Part shown: one piece after another, positions 1 to 7,342 of the stretch
Position numbering within the stretch: position 1 is the first letter of the stretch
Layout: every line of letters begins with the position of its first letter
Assembly (NCBI GenBank): GCA_031265345.1
Contig: JAISCU010000422.1
Coordinates: 1-19,786 of the forward strand
Reading direction: 5' to 3'
DNA: 19,786 bases
Source of the DNA: Bifidobacteriaceae bacterium
GTDB taxonomy: Bacteria; Actinomycetota; Actinomycetes; Actinomycetales; WQXJ01
Notes under the pieces: generated by a model
The model's database searches: none
What the model was told of the DNA's origin: nothing
Seen by the model: the letters and a program-made list of their open reading frames with translations, nothing else
Made by a program: the position numbers and the translations under genes

Positions 1-325
1 GGCATTGGTCACGGCGACCGGCGCTCTCGAAGCCACGCCCAAGGCGCAGGTCGATGTGAGTGTCAAGTTCAAGTGCCTCGGCGGGTTGGTCTATCTGCAG
101 ACGTCAGTGAAGAACACTGACCAGACCAATGTGGATGTCTTCGTGACGGGCGTAGGCGGCTCGAAGGAGTTCTTGAACATGGCTCCTGGCAAGACCAGCT
201 CCGTCTCGATCAACACCAGAGCGGCAACCGTCGGCGCAGGGGCGGTCGCGTACCAGGCTGGCTTCGCCGGTCAGGAGCGCAACGTGGTTGACGCCGCGAG
301 CTATCTGCCATTCAGTTGCCAGTAG
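1..325 (+). CDS. C-terminal end of a secreted/surface protein (5' truncated)
   Basis: The reading frame is open to the left edge, so this is read as the last ~107 residues of a larger gene; the TTG at 5 is not needed as a start. The visible part is a small beta-rich domain with Cys near each end (KFKCLGG and the terminal SFSC-like PFSCQ). It has alternating hydrophobic strands, a segment on asparagine-rich 'TSVKNTDQTNVDVFV', and an 'APGKTSSVSINTRAA' motif. This layout resembles the small immunoglobulin-like C-terminal domains that end many actinobacterial secreted enzymes and surface proteins; that is family knowledge recalled without a search. The gene is followed by a strong hairpin and then a surface-protein pair on the same strand, so a cell-envelope role is likely. 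The main enzymatic or binding part lies outside the window and cannot be named. Confidence 0.6.
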   Translation, partial: ALVTATGALEATPKAQVDVSVKFKCLGGLVYLQTSVKNTDQTNVDVFVTGVGGSKEFLNMAPGKTSSVSINTRAATVGAGAVAYQAGFAGQERNVVDAASYLPFSCQ

Positions 326-338
326 ACGCGCAGGGCAG

Positions 339-369
339 CCTCCTCCCGCATCGCGAATGCGGGAGGAGG
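339..369 (+). terminator. Perfect 13-bp GC-rich hairpin, probable terminator
   Basis: CCTCCTCCCGCAT (339-351) and ATGCGGGAGGAGG (357-369) are exact reverse complements around a 5-nt loop. The hairpin starts 14 nt after the stop codon of the truncated first gene. There is no T-tract, as is common for actinobacterial hairpin terminators. It separates the first gene from the WxL-like gene. Confidence 0.75.
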
Positions 370-430
370 TCCCGCCGTTGCGTACCAAGTCGTATCAAAC
401 CAACTCGTTTCAGAGAGGAAATGTTGAACT

Positions 431-1054
431 ATGAGAAGCAAGAGAATGCGATTGGCCGTGGGGATCTTCGCTGCGGCGGTGACCGCATTAGTCGGGAACG
501 CCGCTGCGTCCGCCGCTGACCTCGACGCAGACGACGTAGAGGTCAAGGTCAAGATCGGGCCGCTGTCTTCGGATGGGACACTGGCGATGACTATCGCCGG
601 AACATCAGAGGAACTGCTGGAGGACGGGACCGACGCCATCCGGCGCCAGTTCAAAGGCACCCTGCCGACCGTCACGGTCACCGACGATCGCGACCCGGAC
701 GACGTCGACCCGGACGCCTTTTGGGCCGTCATGGGAGTGGCTACCGATTTCGTGGGCGATGCCGCTCAGCCGAACATCCCCGCTGCCAATTTCGGCTGGA
801 GCCCAGACATTGTGGGTGATGACGCGGACGGCATGGTAGTGGTGGGCGGCGATGTCGCTACAGCCATCGACAATCCATCAAATGCAGGCCTGGGCTACGC
901 ACCTCGGGAGTTGCTGTTCATGGCAGACAATTCAGCAGACCTGATCGGCGAAGGAGAGACCTGGCAGGCTTCCGCGGATTTGATTCTGCACACCCCACTC
1001 AATGTCGCGCAGGGCGAATACACGTCGCAGCTAACCTTGACACTGATGGAGTGA
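431..1054 (+). CDS. WxL-like secreted surface protein
   Basis: Predicted 207-residue exported protein. It has a basic start (MRSKRMR), a hydrophobic stretch to about residue 25 and an AxA-type cleavage site near residues 26-29. The mature part is acidic and beta-rich. Its C-terminal end, with 'TWQASADLILHTP' followed by 'GEYTSQLTLTL', matches the layout of the C-terminal strands of WxL-domain proteins (W..sl.l.iP...aG.Y...lt.tl), although the diagnostic W-x-L triplets are absent. The next gene encodes a WxL-interacting-protein-like ectodomain, the usual partner of WxL proteins on Gram-positive surfaces, which supports the call. The start is chosen because AGAGAGGAA lies about 11 nt upstream and the signal peptide begins there; ATG at 421 is in another frame. 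A role in noncovalent cell-wall attachment or binding is inferred from the pairing, not shown. Confidence 0.7.
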   Translation: MRSKRMRLAVGIFAAAVTALVGNAAASAADLDADDVEVKVKIGPLSSDGTLAMTIAGTSEELLEDGTDAIRRQFKGTLPTVTVTDDRDPDDVDPDAFWAVMGVATDFVGDAAQPNIPAANFGWSPDIVGDDADGMVVVGGDVATAIDNPSNAGLGYAPRELLFMADNSADLIGEGETWQASADLILHTPLNVAQGEYTSQLTLTLME

Positions 1055-1097
1055 ATCGTTACCCCCACAAGTCGAAGAAGCTCTAGCGAATGGACGG

Positions 1098-1127
1098 CGC
1101 GTGGGACCGGGGTCCCGGTCCCACGCG
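1098..1127 (+). terminator. Perfect 13-bp hairpin between the two surface genes
   Basis: CGCGTGGGACCGG (1098-1110) pairs exactly with CCGGTCCCACGCG (115-127 of the same block, i.e. 1115-1127) across a GGTC loop. It lies 43 nt after the WxL-like stop and 74 nt before the next start. It may terminate, or only partly attenuate, so the two surface genes could be expressed at different levels. No T-tract follows. Confidence 0.7.
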
Positions 1128-1201
1128 GCGCATCAGCACAGGCCGAGTGCCCCGAGGCTCCGAGGCGTAGGCCACCCCAAGACCGGGAGGGAGTCCGTCT
1201 G

Positions 1202-2875
1202 ATGGTGTGGAGACAAGTCTTCGGCCGGGTCGGCATGAGCGCGGCGGCGACGGCTTGTGGCATCGCCCTGGCCTGGTTCATGGCCCCGGCCGCCGCTGCG
1301 GCAGACGACCCAGAACCAGAGGACCCCACCACCTGGTCGGTCCGGCCGAGCAACGCAGAAGGGCGCGACGAGCGGACCTGGGCCGAGTTGACCCTTGACC
1401 CCGGCGAGGACACGACTGACTATCTGGTGGTCGACAACTTCTCCGACCACGACATCACCTTCGGGCTGGCGGCCGCCGATGGCCTGTTCACCGAGAACGG
1501 GCGATTCACGGTCCTGCCACCATGGCAAGAGTCCACGGACGCGGGCCGGTGGATCGACCTGCCGGACTCGGTGGACGTGCCCGCTCACCAAGCGACCGTG
1601 GTTCCGTACACGGTGAGCGTCCCCACCAACGCGACGCCCGGCGACCACCCCGCAGGCGTCGTGGCCTCACTGACGCCAGGAGACGCCTCAAGAACTGGCG
1701 TGGCCCTTGACGCCCGGGTCGGATTCCGGGTGATGGTCAGGGTGACCGGAGAGCTGGAGCCGGCGCTGCAGGTCGAGGCGGAGGCACGGTACGCCACGGC
1801 CTGGAATCCTTTCTCGCCCGGTGTCCTGACCGTGGACTACACGGTGAGGAACACCGGGAACCTACGGCTGGGAGCCTCGCCGTCAGTGCGCGCCGGCTCC
1901 TTGATCGGCCCGACCGCCGTCAAGGCCGCGGAGGAGATAACGGAATTCGCGCCTGGGGATTCGCGTTCCGGCACCATTACTCTGCGGCGGGTCTGGCCGT
2001 GGGGCGTGATCGATGTGGAAATCGCGGCCGATGGACGGATGACGGTGGACCAACCGGGGGTCGAACCACCGACCGCCTCTGTCACTGTCCAGGTGGTTGC
2101 CGTACCGTGGCCGCAGATCGTGCTGGTCCTGGCCGCGGCGGCCTTGTTCTTCGCCTGGCGCCACGGGCGCCGGAAGCAAGAACGCGTCTTCCAGCAGCGT
2201 TTGGACGAGGCCCACCGGCGCGGCGTGCGCGAAGGCGAGACCAAACCGAACGGGTCCGGAACCGACGGCACCAACAACGCCGCGCATTCTCCTCACGCCG
2301 TATCTGGCGGTGAGCCCACCGAGGCAGGGACCACCGGGTCGACGCCCATGCCTGAGCCAACCGAGTCCGCCGAGCCCGCCGAGCCGACCGAAGAGTCGGC
2401 CACGCGGCCTGAAGCCCAGATTTCCGGCCAACGCCGGAGCCCGCGGCACGCCTTCCCCGTCGGCGGAATGGCCCTGGTGGCGGCAGTCCTGGGCGCGACG
2501 CTCACGCTGCCCAATTCGAGTTCCGCCTGGGCGGATCCTGTCGACGTTGACGACCAAGGGGTCGACATAACGGTGGTGATAGAAGACCTCGAAGAGGATG
2601 ATGGCCCACTTCCTGTCGATCCGGCCTCGCCGTCCCCGAGCCCGGATGAGACCGAACCGACCGGTGCCCCCGCGACCAGCGTTCCGCCGCGTTCCCCCAG
2701 CGAGCCGCCCACCAGCGTCCCGGCCGTCGGCGATGTCGGCGATGTCGGCGAGCAACTGGAATGGACCGGAACATCCCAGTTAGCGGTGCTGGTCCTGGCC
2801 GCCATCGCATTGGCGGCCATGGGTTGGGCCTTGCGGAGACGCGCCGCCCGTGTCGCGCCGCCAGGTTCCGAGTGA
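1202..2875 (+). CDS. WxL-interacting-protein-like (DUF916-type) ectodomain fused to a sortase-signal membrane module
   Basis: 557 residues. Segments in order: signal peptide (about 1-34, ending MAPAAAAA); a beta-rich ectodomain (about 40-300) with the 'LTLDPGEDTTDYLVVDNFSD' and 'GDHPAGVVASLT' patterns typical of DUF916/WxL-interacting proteins; TM1 (about 302-321) followed by basic RHGRRKQER; a Pro/Thr/Glu-rich linker (about 330-415); a second signal-peptide-like helix (about 423-445, ending SSAWA); a short acidic segment and Pro/Ser-rich stalk; LEWTG at 519-523; TM3; and the basic tail RRRAAR. The charges fit a single polypeptide with the ectodomain outside, the linker inside and the stalk outside. 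The C-terminal module alone looks like a small sortase substrate, so this may be a fusion of two ancestral genes. The start is set by GGGAGGGA about 9 nt before ATG 1202. Its partner is probably the preceding WxL-like protein. Confidence 0.75.
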   Translation: MVWRQVFGRVGMSAAATACGIALAWFMAPAAAAADDPEPEDPTTWSVRPSNAEGRDERTWAELTLDPGEDTTDYLVVDNFSDHDITFGLAAADGLFTENGRFTVLPPWQESTDAGRWIDLPDSVDVPAHQATVVPYTVSVPTNATPGDHPAGVVASLTPGDASRTGVALDARVGFRVMVRVTGELEPALQVEAEARYATAWNPFSPGVLTVDYTVRNTGNLRLGASPSVRAGSLIGPTAVKAAEEITEFAPGDSRSGTITLRRVWPWGVIDVEIAADGRMTVDQPGVEPPTASVTVQVVAVPWPQIVLVLAAAALFFAWRHGRRKQERVFQQRLDEAHRRGVREGETKPNGSGTDGTNNAAHSPHAVSGGEPTEAGTTGSTPMPEPTESAEPAEPTEESATRPEAQISGQRRSPRHAFPVGGMALVAAVLGATLTLPNSSSAWADPVDVDDQGVDITVVIEDLEEDDGPLPVDPASPSPSPDETEPTGAPATSVPPRSPSEPPTSVPAVGDVGDVGEQLEWTGTSQLAVLVLAAIALAAMGWALRRRAARVAPPGSE

Positions 2876-2967
2876 CTTGGCCGTCCAGACGAGTCCCCTA
2901 TCGCAGCACCGAATCATGGCTCCTCCAGGGCCTCGGCGGACTGTTACTGGCCTGGCGGCGCGCGGGC

Positions 2968-5337
2968 TCACAAGCTGAGCGGCGCAGGCTCCCGTGCCAC
3001 GACGACAGGTCCGGCCGCCTTCTTTATCGCGATCTCGGTCAGCCTGGGGCTGGAGACCTCGACCGCGCACGGCGCGCCCTCGAGACGCACCGACTCCCGC
3101 TCAGTCGCAGGCTCGTCGCAGGATCTGCCGAACCAGACTTGGATCTCCCCCGGCTCGACCACGCGACGCATCGCGCGGTCGTGGAAGGCCATCCTTGCGG
3201 TCGGCACGCGGAATGAGACCGACGCGCTTTCGCCCGGCGCCAGGTCCACTCGGCCGAAGCCGAGCAATTGGGCCACCGGGCGCGCGACCGAAGCGACCAC
3301 GTCGCGGCCGTAGAGTTGGACCACTTCGACGCCCCGCCGCGAACCGATGTTGCGCAAATCAACTCCGACTTCGATCCACCCGTCGGTCGGCGCCCGTTCG
3401 CTGGCCCGAACCCCCGAATACTCAAAACTGGTGTAGCTGAGCCCGTGCCCGAAGGCGAAGGCGGGGGCCGGGTTGACCGATGTCACGTCGCTTGGGCCGG
3501 CCAGCTTCGCGTGCAGATAGGAATACGGCTCCACGCCCGATGACGACGGGACGGACACGGGCAGGCGACCTTGCGGCGGCACGTCTCCAGCCAGCACCGC
3601 AGCGATGGCGTTCGCCCCCTCCTCGCCCGGGAAGAATGCCTGGACCGTGGCGGCCGCCTGGCTGGCCAGGTGGCCCACGGCATACGGCCGGCCCGTGATC
3701 AACACCAGGATGACAGGGGTGCCCGTTGCGAACAGCCGGTCAAGGAACGGCTCCTGCAATCCAGGCAGGCTCAGCGACTCGGCGTCACAGCCTTCGCCGG
3801 AGGTTCCGTTCCCGAACAGTCCGGCCTGGTCGCCCATGACGGCCACAACCACGTCGACCGACCTGGCCAGGGTGATGGCTTCTTCGAATCCAGCCGGATC
3901 GCCGCCCGTGACGGGGCATCCACGAACATGCTCCACGATCGCGCCCCACTTCTGGTATCGACCGGCGACGGCCTCCGCGAGCGTGGGCGCCGCGATTCCG
4001 AGCGCCGCGTCAGGATGGTGGGCGAGCACATGGTTGACGAACGAGTAGCAGCCGAACAACGCGGCGGAACGGTCGGCGTTGGGACCCACCACACCGATCC
4101 TGAGCCCTTCTCGCGGCTCCAGCGGCAAGAGGCCCGAGCGGTTGTCCAACAGAATGACCGATTCCTCGGCCAATCGGAGCGCCGTGGCCCGGAGCGCCGG
4201 AGGGTCGAGGCGTTCCGGCGCGTCTTCCAGCGCCTTCTCCAGCCGGGCTATCTCCTGGTCGATGTCTAACAGCCCCAGTTGTTCCTTCTGCGTGAGCACC
4301 CGCGACAGAGCCAAGTCGACCAGTGGCCCCAGGTCCTCGTTGTCCTGCACGGCCTGTTTGAGCGGCTCTCGATACGCGTCGCCGGTGGGCAATTCGACAT
4401 CCACTCCGGCGCTGAGGGCCTGGACCGCCGCGCTCCCCAGGTCTTCGGCCACCATGTGCAACTCCTTGAGGAACGCGACTCCGAAATAGTCGGAGACTAC
4501 AGTTCCGGCAAATCCCCACCGGTCTCTCAGGACAGAAGTCAGAAGATCGCGATTCGCGGCCACGGGCATTCCGTCAATGTCGGTGTAGGAGTGCATGACG
4601 GACTGGGCGCCGCCGTCGAGGATTGCGATCTCGAACGGCACCAGGAAGGTGTCCTCCACCTCGCGCGGCCCAGCCGTCACAGGCGACAGGTTCCGGCCGC
4701 CGTGGGAATTCGAGTACCCGGCGAAATGCTTCAGCGTGGCGATCACGCCGGCTTCCTGAAGGCCCGTCACGTAGGCGTTGGCGATCAGACCCACTAGGTA
4801 GGGGTCTTCCCCGATGCACTCTTCGACCCGTCCCCACCTGTGGTCGGTGACCAGGTCCAACACCGGCGCGAGTCCTTGGTGGATGCCCAGCGACCGCATG
4901 GTCTGTCCGGTGCCGCGGGCCATCTCCGCGACTGTCTCAGGATCGAATGTCGCCCCCCACGCCAGGGGCGTTGGAAAAGTGGTGGCCGTCCAAGCGTTCA
5001 GACCGGTCAGGCATTCCTCATGCAACAGCGCCCCGATTCGCGTTCTGGTGTTTCGGGCCAGCCAGCGTTGCTTCTCCAACGCGTCCGTCAGTCCTTCCGC
5101 CGGAGTACGGGGCGCGGTGCCGAACAATCGGGTGATCTGGCCCAGTCCGTGCGCTGCGAATTCCTCGAACGGCACTGACGACGCGCTCCGAGAATCCATT
5201 GTCGGCGCCACCACGCCGCTGCCGGTCCCCGCGAGCAGCCATAGGCCCTGGAGTTGGGCGAGCTTCTCTTCCACGGACATTGAGTCGATCAATTCGCGGA
5301 CGCGCCGAGACACGGGTGGCCGGGATGGGAATTGCAT
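2968..5337 (-). CDS. GH3 family beta-glycosidase (beta-xylosidase/beta-glucosidase type)
   Basis: 789 residues, the usual size of three-domain GH3 enzymes. The N-terminal TIM-barrel part shows GH3 landmarks: 'FPTPLAWGATFDPE', 'GLAPVLDLVTDHRWGRVEECIGEDPYL', 'ATLKHFAGYS' and the nucleophile motif 'VVSDYFG' with Asp283. The middle alpha/beta sandwich (about 390-610) contains 'ESVILLDNRSGLLPL', and the C-terminal fibronectin-III-like domain contains 'LLGFGRVDLAPGESASVSFRV'. There is no signal peptide, so it probably hydrolyses imported oligosaccharides in the cytoplasm. The start is ATG at 5335-5337, preceded by AAGAAGG. It lies 111 nt downstream of the second permease gene and is probably the last gene of that operon. 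Context with a GH10 xylanase favours xylooligosaccharides; GH3 specificity cannot be read from sequence with certainty. Confidence 0.92.
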   Translation of the reverse strand: MQFPSRPPVSRRVRELIDSMSVEEKLAQLQGLWLLAGTGSGVVAPTMDSRSASSVPFEEFAAHGLGQITRLFGTAPRTPAEGLTDALEKQRWLARNTRTRIGALLHEECLTGLNAWTATTFPTPLAWGATFDPETVAEMARGTGQTMRSLGIHQGLAPVLDLVTDHRWGRVEECIGEDPYLVGLIANAYVTGLQEAGVIATLKHFAGYSNSHGGRNLSPVTAGPREVEDTFLVPFEIAILDGGAQSVMHSYTDIDGMPVAANRDLLTSVLRDRWGFAGTVVSDYFGVAFLKELHMVAEDLGSAAVQALSAGVDVELPTGDAYREPLKQAVQDNEDLGPLVDLALSRVLTQKEQLGLLDIDQEIARLEKALEDAPERLDPPALRATALRLAEESVILLDNRSGLLPLEPREGLRIGVVGPNADRSAALFGCYSFVNHVLAHHPDAALGIAAPTLAEAVAGRYQKWGAIVEHVRGCPVTGGDPAGFEEAITLARSVDVVVAVMGDQAGLFGNGTSGEGCDAESLSLPGLQEPFLDRLFATGTPVILVLITGRPYAVGHLASQAAATVQAFFPGEEGANAIAAVLAGDVPPQGRLPVSVPSSSGVEPYSYLHAKLAGPSDVTSVNPAPAFAFGHGLSYTSFEYSGVRASERAPTDGWIEVGVDLRNIGSRRGVEVVQLYGRDVVASVARPVAQLLGFGRVDLAPGESASVSFRVPTARMAFHDRAMRRVVEPGEIQVWFGRSCDEPATERESVRLEGAPCAVEVSSPRLTEIAIKKAAGPVVVAREPAPLSL

Positions 5338-5448
5338 GGTGAGCCTTCTTGGGTTTCATTAGACATGTTCGGATTCTTGACGGCAGGCGCGGGCTTTCAA
5401 CCAGGTCCTGGCACAGGCATTGTTTGACCAGCGCTCAAAGGCGACTCC

Positions 5449-6336
5449 CTATCCCTTGACCGCGCCGGTCAATCCGCCCACGATCCGCTTCTGCAAGACG
5501 GTGAAGAAGATCAACGCTGGCAGCATGCAGATGGACGTGAAGGCCAGCACCAGGGCAGTGTCCGTCGAGTGTTCCGTGGCGTAGTGCGCGACCCCCAGCG
5601 GGAGCGTGTACTGCGACGTCTTGTTGAGCACGAGCATGGGCAACAGGTAGGCGTTCCATGAGGTTATGAAGCCCAGCACGCCGACTGTCACCATCCCTGG
5701 AACGGACAGAGGCAACAGGATGCGCCAGAAGAATCCGATCCGGGTCGTTCCATCGATGATCGCCGCTTCTTCCAACTCGGCCGGTATGGCCCGCAGGAAC
5801 GGAACCAGGATGACCACCGTCATCGGAAGCGAGAAGCCGACCTGCGGGAGGATGATGGAGAAAGGATTCCCCGCGACACCCATCTTCGAGAGCAACAGAT
5901 AGAGCGGCAGCGCCGCCACCGTCAGCGGGAACATGAGACCTGCCGCGAACACCGCGTACAGGGCGCCTCGTCCCCTGAAGTCGTACCGGGCCAGCACGAA
6001 CGCGACCATCACTCCCAGCAGGCACACACCGATGGTCGATCCCACTGAGATGACTAGAGAGTTCTTGGCCTCGTTCCAGAAGACAGGGTCTGTCAGAACA
6101 CCGATGTAGTTCGAGGGTTTCCAGGGATTGGGCAGACCGGTCGGGTCTCGGTTGATCTGCTCGTTGGATCTGAATCCGCCCAGGAACACGTAGACAACGG
6201 GCGCAGCTGTCGCCGCGGCCGTGATGATGGCGATCAGGTAGACGGCCGGATTGCGCTCGCCCCGTTCCTTGACTCGGCCCACCTTCTTGATCCCCCGTTT
6301 GGTGCGGATTTCGATGCCCGCGCCTGGTTCAGCCAT
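5449..6336 (-). CDS. Carbohydrate ABC transporter permease (MalG-type)
   Basis: 295 residues with a cytoplasmic basic N-terminus (about 1-28) and six hydrophobic segments beginning with 'VYLIAIITAAATAAPVVYVF'. The conserved permease EAA loop reads 'ELEEAAIIDGTTRIGFFWRI' (about residues 183-203), which contacts the ATPase in CUT1 sugar importers. It ends with 'KRIVGGLTGAVKG', the common C-terminal signature of MalG-like permeases. The upstream permease stop and this ATG are separated by one base (TGA-G-ATG), so translation is almost certainly coupled. It forms the heterodimeric channel with the product of 6338-7336. Confidence 0.93.
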   Translation of the reverse strand: MAEPGAGIEIRTKRGIKKVGRVKERGERNPAVYLIAIITAAATAAPVVYVFLGGFRSNEQINRDPTGLPNPWKPSNYIGVLTDPVFWNEAKNSLVISVGSTIGVCLLGVMVAFVLARYDFRGRGALYAVFAAGLMFPLTVAALPLYLLLSKMGVAGNPFSIILPQVGFSLPMTVVILVPFLRAIPAELEEAAIIDGTTRIGFFWRILLPLSVPGMVTVGVLGFITSWNAYLLPMLVLNKTSQYTLPLGVAHYATEHSTDTALVLAFTSICMLPALIFFTVLQKRIVGGLTGAVKG

Positions 6337-6337
6337 C

Positions 6338-7336
6338 TCAGAACACCCCCCTTGTCAACGCGCCCTCGGTGTCCCGTCGCAGGACGAACCGTTGGTAGAT
6401 CAGCGCCACCGCCAAAGAGATCACGAACAGAATGACCGCCACCGCGGAGCCGAACCCGTACATGTGCCGTTCCTGCCCATAGAGCATCATGTACGTCGCC
6501 ATGGTCTGATTGCCGGTCGCGGGCCTCCCGCCATTGAGCAGATATGGCAGGTCGAACAACTGCATCGACCCGATGATGGACAAGAAGGCCCAGATCCTGA
6601 TGGTCGGTCCGAGCAGCGGGACAGTGATTCGCCATTGGGTCTGCCAGTAGCCGGCGCCATCGATCGAGGCGGCTTCCGAAAGCTCTTCCGGGATCGACTG
6701 CATGCCCGCCAGGAACAGGACCACGGCGAAGCCGAGGTACTTCCATGAAATCAGCACCAGCACGGTCCAGTTCGTGATCGAGGCGTCTCCGAGCCAGTCA
6801 TGGCGCCAGGAATCCAGTCCTACGGCGTCCAAGACCGTGTTGATGGCCCCGTTCGGCGGCAGAAGCAGACGCCACGCCACGCCGGCTATGGCCTCGGACA
6901 GGACGTAAGGCGCGAACAGCAGCAGTCGGAACATGCCGCGCAGGCGAATCTTACGGTTCAACAGCAGAGCGACCAGGAGGGCCAACGGTCCCTGCACCAG
7001 CAGCGACATCACGACATAGAAGGCGTTGTGTTGGATCGCCGCGACGAAATTGGGATCCTGGAAGGCCCGCAGGTAGTTGTCGATCCCCACGAACTTCTCC
7101 GGAGCCCCCACTCCGTTCCAAGTGAAGAACCCGTAGTACGCCGCGAGGCAGATCGGGACGAAGACGAACCCGACGTAGACCAGCAGCGCGGGTCCTGTGA
7201 ACAGCCCAATCTCGAGGCGGGTGCGAAGGGTGTTTCCCCGCCTCAGGGTTGGCCGCGACTGCTTGCCGCGGCCAACCCTGAGGCGGCGTTCCTCGCCCTG
7301 CGCCTGCTTCGGCGACGGGGCAGTAGGCGTGGACAT
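6338..7336 (-). CDS. Carbohydrate ABC transporter permease (MalF/UgpA-type)
   Basis: 332 residues. The N-terminal tail of about 40 residues is unusually long and basic (for example RRLRVGRGK and RPTLRRG), followed by TM1 'LFTGPALLVYVGFVFVPICL' and five more helices. The EAA loop is 'ELSEAASIDGAGYWQTQWRI' (about 218-237). It lies 6 nt downstream of the binding-protein gene and 1 nt upstream of the second permease. The coding sequence of the N-terminal tail contains a perfect 20-bp inverted repeat (listed separately), so this tail may exist partly because of the RNA structure. No ABC ATPase gene is found in the cluster. In actinobacteria such importers often share a multitask ATPase of the MsiK type encoded elsewhere; that is inferred here. 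Confidence 0.92.
   Translation of the reverse strand: MSTPTAPSPKQAQGEERRLRVGRGKQSRPTLRRGNTLRTRLEIGLFTGPALLVYVGFVFVPICLAAYYGFFTWNGVGAPEKFVGIDNYLRAFQDPNFVAAIQHNAFYVVMSLLVQGPLALLVALLLNRKIRLRGMFRLLLFAPYVLSEAIAGVAWRLLLPPNGAINTVLDAVGLDSWRHDWLGDASITNWTVLVLISWKYLGFAVVLFLAGMQSIPEELSEAASIDGAGYWQTQWRITVPLLGPTIRIWAFLSIIGSMQLFDLPYLLNGGRPATGNQTMATYMMLYGQERHMYGFGSAVAVILFVISLAVALIYQRFVLRRDTEGALTRGVF
7238..7286 (-). repeat. Perfect 20-bp inverted repeat within the start of the first permease gene
   Basis: CCGCCTCAGGGTTGGCCGCG (7238-7257) is the exact reverse complement of 7267-7286, with a 9-nt loop. In the minus-strand mRNA the hairpin begins 50 nt after the permease ATG and follows directly on the highly expressed type of gene, the binding-protein gene. 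It encodes residues 17-33 or so of the permease tail. A stem of this size could protect the upstream message from 3' exonucleases, slow ribosomes, or attenuate transcription, giving excess binding protein over permease as hairpins between malE and malF do. Function is inferred; the pairing itself is seen directly. Confidence 0.85.
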
Positions 7337-7342
7337 CTTGGT

